Origin: Heracleum sosnowskyi
Lineage: Eukaryota > Streptophyta > Magnoliopsida > Apiales > Apiaceae
Length of the DNA: 64,000 nucleotides
Direction of reading: 5' to 3'
Assembly (NCBI GenBank): GCA_030848705.1
Contig: CM061243.1
Location: forward strand, 98,268,436-98,332,435
The notes under the pieces are model-generated. The model ran no database searches and had not been told where the DNA came from. It saw nothing but the letters and a program-made list of their open reading frames with translations. This document shows positions 48,901 to 51,861 of this stretch, piece after piece; within the stretch, counting starts at the first letter, position 1; each line of letters begins with the position of its first letter. A program made the position numbers and the translations under genes.

Positions 48901-49594
48901 TGTTTTTTCAGATTGTTAAACAGCACCTTCATTTGTCAATCTTACGTTGTAGTTCAATGATTTATTCGAGCGTTACATAGTGGAAGCCAGGTGGTATAAC
49001 AGTGGATACCATCCAACACTGGAAGAATACTTGAAAAATGGATTTGTGTCAATAGGAGGCCCCATTGTAATGCTTTACTCTTACATCTGTACTGAGGATC
49101 AGATAAAGAAAGAAGATTTAGAGTTTAACGAGGACCTTCCTGATATAGTACGATTGGCATGTGAAATTTTTCGATTGTCTGATGATTATGGAACATCTTC
49201 GGTACTGAAAATGAATACTTGCAAATTTAAGATTCACTAGTGGATACCTCTGTATGTTGTCTTTTTATATTACATGATTTTGTTGCAGGCTGAGTTAAAG
49301 AGAGGAGATGTTCCATCGTCAATACATTGCTACATGTCGGAAACTGGTGTTTCGGAAGAAGTTTCTCGTGAACACATGATGAATTTGATCAGGAAGAAAT
49401 GGGCGCAAATAAATAAACTCAGATTTTCCAAGGAGAATAATAATTCGTTATCTTGGTCTTTTGTTGATATTATGCTGAATCTTATCAGGGCAGGGCATTG
49501 TTTGTATAATGCTGGCGACGATGGCTTTAGTGTTGAAGATGTTGTAGCCAAAGATACATTAGTTTCGCTTCTTGTTGAGCCCATCCCTCTCTAA
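6783..49594 (+). CDS. Plastid TPS-b monoterpene synthase, seven exons, giant introns 1 and 4
   Basis: Predicted class-I terpene synthase acting on geranyl diphosphate in plastids; the product cannot be called from sequence. The exons join at 6783-6998, 39110-39371, 39522-39894, 40039-40257, 48711-48849, 48953-49201 and 49289-49594. Sizes are 216, 262, 373, 219, 139, 249 and 306 bp. The last exons match the classic plant TPS pattern, all junctions are GT-AG, and the sum is exactly 588 codons. Residues 1-48 look like a transit peptide. RRx8W is at 49-59, RDR at 299-301, DDVYD (Mg-binding DDxxD) at 336-340, and the NSE/DTE-type DDYGTSSAE at 480-488, split by intron 6. No stop or frameshift was found. 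Intron 1 (6999-39109) and intron 4 (40258-48710) are filled with transposons; the native introns would be about 100 and 340 bp. Whether it is still expressed is unknown. Confidence 0.85.
7131..7158 (+). repeat. Left TIR of CACTA 1
   Basis: Begins CACTACGTCAAATTTGGGC and is flanked by CTT. Two mismatches to the inverted right end over 28 bp. Confidence 0.93.
7855..8291 (-). CDS. Small GRF zinc-finger protein with coiled coil and C-terminal TM segment
   Basis: Two exons on the minus strand: 8291-8148 (donor GTAAGC) and 8076-7855 (acceptor TTCAAG), joined in phase 0 to about 121 residues. The first exon has CYCGLPARIRTSNTLDNPGR followed by RFRVC. The second has KCSFWEWIDPE. Together they form the Cys/NPGR/WxWxD pattern of the GRF zinc finger, a putative nucleic-acid-binding fold. 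Next comes a predicted coiled coil (KIQKEVDVV to RKEVHVIRGK). A hydrophobic tail (NVIIVLVIFFVFYL) could anchor it in a membrane. Similar short proteins are commonly found near plant transposons. It lies downstream of TNP2 inside the CACTA, so it is either element cargo or an accessory protein. Confidence 0.7.
8431..9772 (-). pseudogene. CACTA TNP2 transposase, C-terminal part (DUF4218 + DUF4216)
   Basis: Minus-strand exons. The stretch ending at 9342 carries the DUF4218 signature (FLDVMLHLTVHLVREVKLCG, then RWMYPFERMMKVIKGHVRN). A small exon near 9260-9138 has WLEKEHSTTFGHWLRNKV. The stretch at 9073-8431 carries DUF4216 (YYGVLREIWVLDY, PLFMCDWVD, PFILASQARQVFYV). These domains follow the DDE-type Transposase_21 domain in TNP2 proteins. 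The Sirevirus insertion at 9773 cuts the frame at the start of DUF4218; the preceding residues are at 35239-35573. The catalytic domain is absent, so this copy cannot encode active transposase. Confidence 0.88.
9773..10830 (-). repeat. 3' LTR of the Sirevirus
   Basis: Starts TGTTAGTCCTTGTG and ends AAACCCAACA; near-identical to 34177-35233. It contains 16 CTGTC/GACAG pentamers by eye, far above the two or so expected by chance. Confidence 0.95.
10831..10842 (-). other. Polypurine tract of the Sirevirus
   Basis: The minus strand reads TTGGGGGAGAT directly before the 3' LTR, the expected plus-strand primer position. Confidence 0.8.
10923..15188 (-). CDS. Sirevirus extra ORF, 1421 residues, low-complexity N-terminal half
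   Basis: Uninterrupted minus-strand ORF downstream of pol, in the position where Sireviruses carry an env-like or accessory gene; its function is not established. The N-terminal 500 residues are Pro/Ser/Thr/Glu-rich with basic patches (KKKRARRTKT) and many K-D-A/T-V repeats (EDAVMEDTVDKGAVKEG). The middle (about 690-900) looks globular. An Asp/Gly/Asn-rich linker follows (DDDDDEIGGGEDSG). The C-terminal 350 residues are more ordered. No clear signal peptide or membrane segment was seen, which argues against a classical envelope protein. It overlaps the preceding 258-codon ORF by eight bases, and the frame is open upstream to at least 15227, so the two may be joined by splicing or were separated by a frameshift. 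Confidence 0.75.
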   Translation of the reverse strand: MVNQVTNPDYPLPSGYSSFTLVNETELDPNSVNPHSTPYTQPRPSRLPKAQREAMQESRKRPLEAGVGGSSVSVEGDTAPSAANKEGSQTEPPVVPPEPKKKRARRTKTTVSQAAVSQQTVVTERDSNTSLDVPSQQGASIEIGLSPKAPCTESAQTHGSHPEQPPLVDIHSELGHSEDISIPFDDSHFSSVNPPPLSATLSPSSFPTRSFVSSPQPREGDSPNPSGFDHPSPIMDEPPSSGPQEPISQSEMDTTPPNTELGQSGILSENETANTLSELQGASYLQEDAVTASVAVEDTANVTVLTTDAVMGGEKDTVTTEPTVTPPPKVAVMTEPAVQTPTDSNISAKDAVKSSQPDFDAVLLEDASDDDLPIAKLLKVHSKSSPSMHVSTAHTHASRLSEGVQKKRQIKEKRGENQNERQPNELAKGEGLEHVQRDYEGAHIVQALGLESENVRGDEITQKHPESVRTPTASKPLSFPSPPRRLRTGGPSANFGHRITALEGQCASFNSKLDSLSQLVADGFAATKLSLQFLTDLVAANSTKGEKVARSESAQIQESGGTQGEQVSAVKRKALTKGEQVNPSSGQPRSNDEDLVEGELDGERVLMSKATQDALQRRPASRHPILPPVTIREPASASQESTLQRRWREMEEENKQGKGKGKLPESIHKGHSWTNGAEFSQEEANIMMVDYRESTLQNHDTEFCKIVEDAMNAPSTMPTNVTKLIREQITSVSVMVNDEKRWAVSIYFTSGISYFITMELLQSLPAKVLVAMKGKIRATQTSFNEILDIQIQNLIDEKLPEVYSNPPSVFYRSTAKDGRRRSNFMNLTGTSRMPTESVLRVLDGILSSNANPGRVLAVQEIYKMLVLRDKALGARVKEIISRANAKRADQSGSCFYDIPAQNDDDDDEIGGGEDSGNAGNAGGSNSGNTGIQSQNEGNEETPSQEKKDAGATDEEEPRILEALEARILRCAIDCINAEKDAVTKDTVDKETVIEDAVMEDTVDKGAVKEGSVKDEAKATVKPKRMKTKAKAWFSRQKLPGKHMYSGREKTTGFRSFRIPLNTKHPNSLEVQQKYSKDIKSVEIKLNENQEAYEYILWWPESRSMRVDKDFDLVASTVSGSTKIIDKRRIDFFYLERMVELMKSYDNVPESVMEHVLKYQADRSAEFFQRFGYNFEDFDDADILTDLPPSPIPYHWYYEFDDFPNPEGETIPTQENQPKPSKGPESSQYSYYQSELDKKEAELLEKCKTANKAESEAPNYQPCMLEGPLRIKYLKEEIYVCSLYKLKTSILKNLQYMVAGSVHPLEQICSEEIEGILEGRKGESSRLDRQRRESLNAYPGSRFKLINEELHFRSYPFDQEQWMNLRDASILLSPTAKKILEEIEDAAVSPAEISLVEGLRSCLAEALKREDAARQKKKSQAK
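15181..15957 (-). CDS. Sirevirus extra ORF, first part (258 residues)
   Basis: Starts MAPKQTLSQTNFAGIFSPND at 15957. It contains a globular domain (RIEAFWQTAVAQTE, FTISGQHYILTATVINTALG, RKYLRKEWSMIFDVMVKVFS, YPRFLMMCINSLC) of the type seen in plant retrotransposon accessory ORFs. After MMCINSLC the frame runs through a CA/TG microsatellite (15241-15257) into a Thr/His/Ile tail that looks non-native. It stops inside the ATG of the 1421-codon ORF (ATGGTTAA overlap). GT donors at 15309 (TGT|GTATTT) or 15279 (GAG|GTTTGT) and the acceptor CACAG at 15228 would join the two ORFs in phase 0 across 82 or 52 nt. Confidence 0.7.
   Translation of the reverse strand: MAPKQTLSQTNFAGIFSPNDAGESFKGLVFFLNKSYLRSAITSTPILDLDRIEAFWQTAVAQTEVENPGIQFTISGQHYILTATVINTALGITLEAGQQFAELADDDTLKKLFLKIGYAGPILEEGTTKWYPSGEMDRKYLRKEWSMIFDVMVKVFSTKSTGWNGIPSYIKKLTHSLVHGYKVNVGAFLLAQFKAAIGKKVSIYPRFLMMCINSLCVFDNDAPRQEVCPVLKKNTHTHTIIITESQCTYSTMLHSAHG
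15958..17293. other. Sirevirus pol-to-accessory-ORF spacer, dense CTGTCA/TGACAG cluster
   Basis: Non-coding apart from one small ORF at 16630-16890. Between 16140 and 16450 there are 13 CTGTC/GACAG pentamers by eye in about 310 bp, with typical flanks such as ATGACAGTATC and GCTGTCAAGA; chance expects fewer than one. A further group lies at 17180-17260. Confidence 0.8.
16630..16890 (-). CDS. Small acidic coiled-coil ORF in the Sirevirus, 86 residues
   Basis: Starts MENKVGIECRPKSCGSEPFN and ends ETVELINKIIK. The centre is a run of Glu/Ala/Lys heptads (EEEEKALAAKAEEEAKAQEE) predicted to form a highly charged coiled coil. It lies between pol and the extra ORFs on the same strand. It could be a small accessory protein of the element or chance. 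No family is recognised. Confidence 0.45.
   Translation of the reverse strand: MENKVGIECRPKSCGSEPFNQEVEDMFDMLWDALDEEEEKALAAKAEEEAKAQEEEKELQALLKEEGRTEEEIKDETVELINKIIK
17294..18069 (-). pseudogene. Sirevirus pol, C-terminal part (RT end and RNase H)
   Basis: The minus strand carries the Copia RT tail (YRGMVGSLLYLTASRPDI) and RNase H (GYSDSDYAGC, STAEAEYIAA, YCDNTSAI, HIDIRHHFIRE) and stops after SELGMLNLVC. The frame is open to the TSD at 18065-18069, where the solo LTR interrupts it; the preceding residues are at 21714-21895. The domain itself looks undamaged. Confidence 0.9.
18070..21713. mobile_element. Solo LTR, 3644 bp, Gypsy chromovirus (Tekay-like) type
   Basis: Starts TGTAACAGCCCCAGATCC and ends AAATCTGGGGTCTTACA. 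It is flanked by the 5-bp duplication TTCCT (18065-18069 and 21714-21718). The inverted TGTAA...CCCC and GGGG...TTACA ends and the large size resemble Del/Tekay LTRs. No internal domain and no second copy are present, so it is best read as a solo LTR left by recombination. It has no supportable gene. Orientation is not determined. A DNA transposon with short TIRs is the less likely alternative. Confidence 0.78.
18726..18880. repeat. 45-bp tandem repeat inside the solo LTR
   Basis: Three copies of a unit containing GAAAACTTGCATAAACTGAA and TGGAATAAAC, with starts near 18771, 18816 and 18861. Confidence 0.85.
21714..21895 (-). pseudogene. Sirevirus pol, RT fragment between two insertions
   Basis: A 180-bp piece carrying YVDDIIFGSTNEKLCEKF and MMGELSFFLGLQI of the reverse transcriptase. 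It is bounded by the solo LTR TSD (21714-21718) and the Tat element TSD (21891-21895). It is in frame with both flanking pol parts once the insertions are removed. Confidence 0.92.
21896..22401 (-). repeat. 3' LTR of the Tat-like element
   Basis: Starts TGTTATGGAATG and ends AGCCCATATCA; identical by eye to 28688-29193. On the minus strand TATATAAG near 22081 is a candidate TATA box. Confidence 0.95.
22620..23600. repeat. TTCGACC-rich repeat region in the Tat element 3' UTR
   Basis: Several layers of repetition. A unit of about 60 bp (TTCCTAATATTT...CATGTACCCACAGGTATTTT) occurs twice at 22605-22705. A 24-bp unit (TCGACCAGGAAGTCAAGTCA) occurs three to four times at 22725-22800. A unit of about 114 bp occurs twice at 23060-23270. 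Throughout, TTCGACC or its complement recurs every 15-40 bp. No coding function is supported. Confidence 0.88.
23611..24108. repeat. 74-bp tandem array, about seven copies
   Basis: Unit starts at 23611, 23685, 23759, 23833, 23907, 23981 and 24055, each beginning CAACGCCAAACGTGGCTTAT and containing TTGAGTTCTAACACCTTAGA. Copies 3-7 are nearly identical; the last is partial and breaks at TTAATTTTCAC. Such arrays in Tat 3' UTRs are a known source of satellite DNA. Confidence 0.95.
24109..24471. other. Tat element 3' UTR between integrase and the array
   Basis: No coding sequence or repeat seen; moderately AT-rich spacer. Confidence 0.5.
24472..26314 (-). pseudogene. Tat-like pol remnant: RNase H, zinc-binding and integrase
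   Basis: Minus strand, from the PRTAIKAQALADFVVEF linker (26240-26180). A short gap with duplicated sequence follows (about 26100-26160). Then come RNase H (WVFYFDGPSKTKSSGAGLVL, NNEAEYEALIAGL, GGDSRLVVSQVNGEF), an HHCC zinc-binding stretch (HEGICGQHLGGRALAHKV, then WERCQKHAP), and the integrase core (MWGMDIPGPFPMA, VTDKGTQFN, AHPQTNEQAEVANR). A frameshift near 25080 and a TAA at about 24895-24897 break the frame before the C-terminal part (ending about 24472). Catalytic acidic residues are visible, but the polyprotein cannot be made intact. Confidence 0.88.
26315..26824. other. Spacer replacing protease and RT in the Tat element
   Basis: 510 bp with no protease (DTG/DSG) or RT (YVDD/FIDD) motif on either strand. 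In complete Tat elements about 2 kb of PR-RT coding sequence lies here. The deletion makes the element non-autonomous. Confidence 0.75.
26825..28654 (-). CDS. Tat-like gag, 609 residues, intact
   Basis: Structural capsid protein of the element. It starts at 28654 just inside the PBS. The N-terminal third is Pro/Gly/Thr-rich. The retrotransposon gag domain lies at about 230-400 (KFKMPTIKAYDGTGDPATHV, GMAQRWYSRLPPNSI, FINQFISGRVHEKSS). A CCHC-like stretch follows at about 510-530 (YCRYHKDSGHDTDDCRQLKD). No stop or frameshift. An intact gag with no RT fits an element packaged by its own Gag but copied by a partner's enzymes. Confidence 0.88.
   Translation of the reverse strand: MAITRRTATATGSTVTTTVPITTEPGSLPLTTEVVSQPQGTNPQASIPQNETNPLQMIVSPLDHNLPHGAQISTTVLPISTNPAYGLPNYPPEAGGSGHAPIIHEPYEPPYIRGLGPVPEGRYLDYSGPYSDYSSDEGRDRAPRRRRASKEPLGRRNRGATTRAPMTAIERIRAHEAEIQKLKKNIEIEQQRRQTQPSNQGAGDVPIIDLGTPSRRQEGARVPRTEIPKSDPRVLTQLGDPDDPIPPFTEEVMDAHVSRKFKMPTIKAYDGTGDPATHVRTFSNALLLQPVTDALKCRAFPQTLAGMAQRWYSRLPPNSISCFRDLSTAFINQFISGRVHEKSSASLMNLIQGKNETLRDYLKRFTKETLNIPDLDNKVAMIALQQGTTDVFFKMSLAKHPPESMTELQQRVGKYIKAEESMKKTDTGGGNNGGSNKRKMEQEYDVKDKYPRTTRDSDSDTKFTEYARLNAPRSQILFDIEKDRDFRWPKPLRGDPEKRNKNKYCRYHKDSGHDTDDCRQLKDEIEFLIRKGKLDKFTKDGNRGNQHGNYERKNYDTRDDDQDHNPKPRGPVINMIYGGPAAMLRPKRVGGQVLPIEVMNSRDDEEIRD
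28668..28687 (-). other. Primer-binding site of the Tat-like element
   Basis: The minus strand reads TTTGGCGCCGTCTGTGGGAA at the LTR edge, the TGGCGCC-type site common in Tat/Athila elements. Confidence 0.8.
28688..29193 (-). repeat. 5' LTR of the Tat-like element
   Basis: 506 bp, same sequence as the 3' LTR. It is next to the primer-binding site on the minus strand. Confidence 0.95.
29194..31494 (-). pseudogene. Sirevirus pol, protease-integrase-RT part, cut by the Tat insertion
   Basis: Minus-strand frame with protease (VMWIIDSGCSRHMTGDK), pre-integrase zinc finger (LWHRKLSHLNF, CEDCQMGKL), integrase core (HMDLFGPVN, VMVDDYSRYTWVKF, LRSDNGTEFRN, QQNGVVERKNRTLIEAARTM) and RT (ARLVAKGYCQQEGIDYDETF, FQMDVKSAFLNGELEEEVYV, ALYGLKQAPRAWYD). 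The domains are all uninterrupted up to the Tat element, which inserted one codon before the YVDD catalytic box now at 21880-21895. The frame is also continuous with gag upstream except for one TAA at 31507-31509. Confidence 0.93.
31507..34125 (-). CDS. Sirevirus gag, large, two zinc knuckles
   Basis: I place the start at the ATG at 34125 (MQKSNSIKIPAFDKENYSIW); the frame is open further upstream into the LTR. The UBN2/gag domain is at about 1-230 (WKRKILLFIKAANPLYLG, LTELQIHGKYYDRKELNV). Zinc knuckle 1 (CYNCGEPGHFATEC) is near 370 and a second CCHC-like motif (CNNCGSSHHLTHVC) near 740. Between them are an Asp/Glu-rich linker, a coiled coil (NEEISRLNKLNESLKSKNES) and a Thr/Val/Lys/Ser repeat tract (SSKDAVTVGRTVSSKDTVK) encoded by CTGTCA units. 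It ends at TAA 31507, and pol follows in the same frame 12 nt later. The long linker is typical of Sirevirus Gag. Confidence 0.88.
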   Translation of the reverse strand: MQKSNSIKIPAFDKENYSIWKRKILLFIKAANPLYLGILENGPFVPRKEIEATTVNGEVIPAYWVPKDPSEFLEPEKEKIVLDDHLQLILLDSLTLDKAMCGSVISCTSAKEMWIRLALLCEGSEEVKGNQRQILISQYEAFMAKPGEDLTSMFERFSKLLTELQIHGKYYDRKELNVKFLLTLPDHLEHKTTAIREGRDLNNITFETLYGILKSYELELFQKRAIQSGTRNKMANMSSALVAHVPRITQPSEVLQISQPTPAQSLKIEEVVEDDEKVVLQLKDVEDEDFYTMEELESMDNPTMAYMAKKFKNFRFKKDRSFRPQGQASKFNKGSSSKAAVGSSTKGGYKTGMVDRSKFKCYNCGEPGHFATECKRPKQVQRFEKGTGGYSKKFQGKAYVAEGKCWDESDDEDEEEYVNLALMASTDEVTSTSSNQVPSLILPDMSNDEYKKTIKDLSAEMFNVYTSLSAANEEISRLNKLNESLKSKNESLVLKTSSLDSLAQENARFKNELKCAKEVEEFLRNEIAENEFKIKAYRNSSKIVQDYNDKHTENQTVGIGFSYGRRPGKESVIQDCSENDAVKPTILKKVKTPIFKASEIGFDEEAMLIKQEIFDEDEGGDSTFKDGKDTVTIPKTVNLPSNRTASSKDAVTVGRTVSSKDTVKNGSKTVSSKPSVKTVGLKGTVKESSTATSERTVNSETPKSKNRNGKVGVNKGNGYSNVGGASRKLCNNCGSSHHLTHVCNKPIEDKINATELNGNLHRTPLLHRTMSVCNNIECMPCKITAMSTCFNLPILTTEKCSYMHTVETSEPAGNSKKASSTKKRSKSNSKPKWVRREVKQEVIDNAYECISERNSGDTKAAGPNKDWVPYAT
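34163..34174 (-). other. Primer-binding site of the Sirevirus
   Basis: The minus strand reads TGGTATCAGAGC two bases inside the 5' LTR, complementary to initiator tRNA-Met. Confidence 0.92.
34177..35233 (-). repeat. 5' LTR of the Sirevirus
   Basis: 1057 bp with the same TG...CA ends as the 3' copy. It is followed on the minus strand by the primer-binding site. Confidence 0.95.
35239..35573 (-). pseudogene. CACTA TNP2 transposase, piece upstream of DUF4218
   Basis: The minus strand reads LLPAACYTLTKDEKDMFCGT, then RKLMGLKSHDYHMLMQQFLP and IRSIMPKPTRYAIIRLC. This is the stretch just before DUF4218 in TNP2. A run of A residues near 35290 shifts the frame once. It abuts the Sirevirus at 35238; its continuation resumes at 9772. 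At about 35575 homology stops abruptly next to a plus-strand TNP1-like exon, the mark of an internal deletion. Confidence 0.87.
35583..36829 (+). CDS. CACTA TNP1/TnpA-like gene, 3' exons, DUF8039 domain
   Basis: Five plus-strand exons with GT-AG borders and consistent phase 0: before 35641, 35722-35895, 35980-36090, 36173-36427 and 36641-36829. The second exon holds a tandem 36-nt duplication (12 residues, TADTSIMAQKVI twice). The fourth holds a DUF8039-type domain (KCTLYMLNLNN, GQTIHGVPLQDDCYRVSVDE, DALGSFVAWPKNLIKII), found in the second protein of plant CACTA elements. The C-terminus is Lys/Arg-rich (KLRKKRKLVV), a likely nuclear signal. The 5' end is lost at the internal deletion near 35575, so the gene is truncated. 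It converges on TNP2. Confidence 0.75.
37643..37670 (-). repeat. Right TIR of CACTA 1
   Basis: On the minus strand reads CACTACGTCAAATTTTGGC. It is followed on the plus strand by CTT, the same 3-bp duplication as at the left end. Confidence 0.93.
37674..38849. other. Interior and left TIR remainder of the long-TIR element
   Basis: 37674-37802 is the continuation of the left TIR beyond the CACTA. 37803-38849 is AT-rich with no recognisable transposase or host exon on either strand. Confidence 0.6.
38850..39050 (-). repeat. Right TIR (about 200 bp) of the long-TIR element
   Basis: Inverted copy of 7058-7130 plus 37674-37802, about 85-90% similar by eye. Its outer end is only 59 bp from TPS exon 2. 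Confidence 0.85.
39110..40257 (+). CDS. Terpene synthase exons 2-4
   Basis: Exon 2 (39110-39371) begins GEAIDARASALREEV after AAACAG and ends CCTG|GTAATA. Exon 3 (39522-39894) runs from EGFKRF to KDLSR. Exon 4 (40039-40257) is 219 bp from RWW to the donor AGAG|GTTTGA. Exon 4 holds RDR and the catalytic VYDDVYDVYGTLDEL. All three are open and in the same spliced frame. Confidence 0.9.
40372..41840 (+). repeat. 5' LTR of the LARD
   Basis: TGTTACAGCC...CCGTTAACA. It contains about four degenerate tandem repeats of roughly 140 bp (40476-40975). It also has a triplet of a unit of about 37 bp (CTAAGTATGGAAGGCGGTGG) at 41470-41570 and nine CGCG-centred palindromes. Confidence 0.95.
41638..41645 (+). 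promoter_or_regulatory. LTR TATA box, 5' LTR
   Basis: TATATAAA sits in the near-palindrome CCCCTATATAAAGGGG, about 195 bp from the LTR end, oriented to drive plus-strand transcription. Confidence 0.7.
41841..41862 (+). other. Primer-binding site of the LARD
   Basis: AATTGGCGCTAGAAGGAGGG immediately after the LTR; TGGCGC-type PBS. Confidence 0.75.
41893..42840 (+). pseudogene. Degenerate Gag-like segment of the LARD
   Basis: Opens MSHNHNGSSYDGGDYDSDGS and reaches TAG after 31 codons. Fragments then continue in shifting frames (YATSIVGGCPLMLNIDSDLI; RLEYIDDGVPIVELPDDETD) with stops, ending in an Arg/Pro/Glu-rich tract (RPREHERAPS). Position and composition suggest a decayed Gypsy Gag. The CACAGAGAGAGCCCCCTG...CATGAGCGAGCCC unit (about 70-100 bp) occurs at 42560, 42665, 43420 and 43610. 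Confidence 0.55.
42841..46995. other. LARD interior, non-coding
   Basis: No polymerase domains in any frame. The sequence becomes AT-rich from about 43800. CGCG-centred palindromes recur throughout (for example 43189, 43267, 43775, 44171, 45264, 46252, 46468 and 46863). Confidence 0.7.
46996..47008 (+). other. Polypurine tract of the LARD
   Basis: GGAATTGGGGGGTAGT directly precedes the 3' LTR. Confidence 0.75.
47009..48477 (+). repeat. 3' LTR of the LARD
   Basis: Same length and ends as the 5' LTR. It ends 233 bp upstream of TPS exon 5. Confidence 0.95.
48275..48282 (+). promoter_or_regulatory. LTR TATA box, 3' LTR, in sense with TPS exons 5-7
   Basis: Same TATATAAA as in the 5' LTR. Transcription from here would read out of the element toward exon 5, which starts 436 bp downstream of the box's left edge. 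Confidence 0.65.
48711..49594 (+). CDS. Terpene synthase exons 5-7
   Basis: Exon 5 (48711-48849, 139 bp) starts with the RWD codon junction after TTTTAG. Exon 6 (48953-49201, 249 bp) carries ARWYNSGYHPTLEEY and ends at DDYGTSS. Exon 7 (49289-49594) starts AELKRGDVPSSI and ends LLVEPIPL before TAA. The 139/249 sizes are the canonical ones for plant TPS exons 5 and 6. Confidence 0.9.
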
Positions 49595-49895
49595 GAAATC
49601 AGCGGATGTGGACGCCAAGACAGGAGAAATTTCCATTCTCTATCTATAATTCTATGTATGTTTTCAGTTTTCGTATTTAAATAGGTGTGCGTTATAGGAA
49701 ACACCATAAATAAGTTTGTCTGAGTGACATATGTGAGTTTTAAGGTAAGAGCTCCTTATTATCAGCTTTTGGTTGTACTTGTTATTGTTACAATGTTGCA
49801 CAAGAAAGATCACTGATCTCTGATGTGAATAAAATCAAAAATAAAATAACAAAATCATACTAGAATCTATACTTCTATATATATATATATATATA
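49595..49895. other. 3' flank of the terpene synthase
   Basis: AT-rich 3' UTR and intergenic sequence ending in a (TA)n run at 49877-49895. AATAAA-like signals near 49825-49845. No gene. Confidence 0.6.
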
Positions 49896-50146
49896 GGGAG
49901 ATGCTCAAATGAGAACCCACATTATTATGAGAAATGAGACTAAATCTGAGCCCCACATATTTTATACTTACATTCAATCTCAGCCACATATTTTTAGATC
50001 TAAATACTTCTCTCTCTCATGTATCCTATCCACGGGTTTTCTTTTTCATTTCATCATTTTTAGATCTATCTTCAAAATAAGGTACATACATCAACATTCT
50101 TTCTTCATCATTCATCATCTCGGTAAAATTTATCTCACCTCACGGA

Positions 50147-50228
50147 GATGAGGAACTTGCCGGAGAAGCTATGGATTCGCCGGAGAAGCTATGGATTCGC
50201 CGGAGAAGTTATGGATTCGCCGGAGAAG
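50147..50228. repeat. 20-bp minisatellite
   Basis: Four copies of GCCGGAGAAGCTATGGATTC, last partial. Confidence 0.9.
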
Positions 50229-50519
50229 ATAAAGCATATGCGTACGTATATGTATGTATAATTGGTGAAACATAGATGCAATTTTCTGGCTTCTCTAATG
50301 AAACTACTGATACCACTACTTAGATGTATACTTTTTTAATGATCCGTCGATTTCTTTGGTAATTTATGTTCAAAATTTTAATGATTTTCATATAAGTTTT
50401 AGTAATTTAGGTTAAAGTTTTTAGTGATTTAAACTTGACTTTAGTTATTCTGTACATGATGAAATGACAGTGTTTTTGTGGTTTAAATTATTGTGATTTT
50501 CTGTTTGAATTTGGTGATT

Positions 50520-50900
50520 GGCAGGGGATTTTGGTGGTGATGGCACTACGATGGTGGTGACAATGTAGTGTTGATTGTGGTTGTGATAGATGATGGTATA
50601 ATTCTTCGGTGATTCTGATTTTAATTCGGTGATTCTGGTTCCAATTTGGTGATTCCGGTGGTGGTGACGGTGTAGTGTTGATTGTTGTTGTGATAGATGA
50701 TTGTATAATTCTTTGGTGATTCTGATTTAAATTCGGTGATATTGGTTCCAATTTGGTGATTTCGGTGGTGGTGACGGTGTAGTGTTGATTGTGGTGACGG
50801 TAGTGTAGTTGTGGTGGTGAAAGATGATGGTATATTTCTTTGGTGATTCTAATTTTAATTCGGTGATTCTGGTTCCAATTTTGTGATTCTGGTAATGATG
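50520..50900. repeat. Tandem repeat of about 120 bp, three copies
   Basis: Units contain GGTGGTGACGGTGTAGTGTT, TGATAGATGAT and ATTCGGTGATTCTGGTTCCA. The Asn/His/Thr-rich frames across it are a by-product of the repeat and are not called as genes. Confidence 0.85.
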
Positions 50901-51861
50901 ACGTGATGGTGGTGGCCTGGTGGTGGGGTTGGTTCACTACGCCATAGATGGCTTTCTACCACAATTTTGCAGAGTGTTGCCATATAAAACTGTTGTAATA
51001 GCCATGTTGATATCGTCTACTACAACACTGGAAACTGGGCGTTAGCGTAGATATGATCAAGTGTTGCCCTAGATGCATTATAAATAAAAACGTTAAATCA
51101 AGTAATCATTTAAAAAAAAAGTAATGTAACTTTTGTGCTAAAATTTAAAGAAGTAATAAATGCTTCAATGATTACTTGTTATTAAAATTTATATTAATTT
51201 TTTTATTAATGTAAACCACAAACTTTAGTTGTTTATTAGAATATAAATTTATTTTTTTAATAAAAATTAAAAAATAAAAAGTAGCAAAATTTGTAAAAGC
51301 AAATTATTTAATTTATTAAAATTATTAATTTGAAATAGGAGTTAAAGATGATATTTTAATGAAAGTAGTGTTTTTTTAATAATTTTAGAATAAAGAAAGT
51401 ATGAAAAAAGAAGAAATAAAAACAGGTGAGTAACATATTTGGAAAAAGTAGCGAGCGGCAAAACTACCGCCTTGCCAAAATTTTGTAAACAAAAACAAAT
51501 TCTCTTTCTCTCATATTGTCTCAAAACTCTCATTCTCTCCAGTCCGCAACTACTTCAATTAGGTTCAGGGGCTTCGATTTCAATTAGGGGTTCAAGAGTA
51601 AGGGGCTTCGAGATTAGGGTTTTGATTTAAGGGTAAGACTTAATCTGGGCTTATAAATTAGGGGTTCAAGTTTATGATATTTTGCTCCTTCATTTTAATT
51701 TGTTATATGTTTTTGTTAATTTGTGTTGTTAATTGAGGTTTTGTATGTGTCTACGTATGTGTATGCATGTATATTCTCTCTTCTCTCTCAATTTGTCTCT
51801 GTTTCAGGTTATTGCCCTTCAATATAGGGCTTTTTGGATTTGAACCTCGATCTTAGGTATT

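Noticed and set aside
50488..50937. Minus-strand 149-codon frame rich in His/Asn/Thr/Pro
   Set aside because: It is produced by the tandem repeat of about 120 bp at 50520-50900; no domain, and it lies inside a TIR element.
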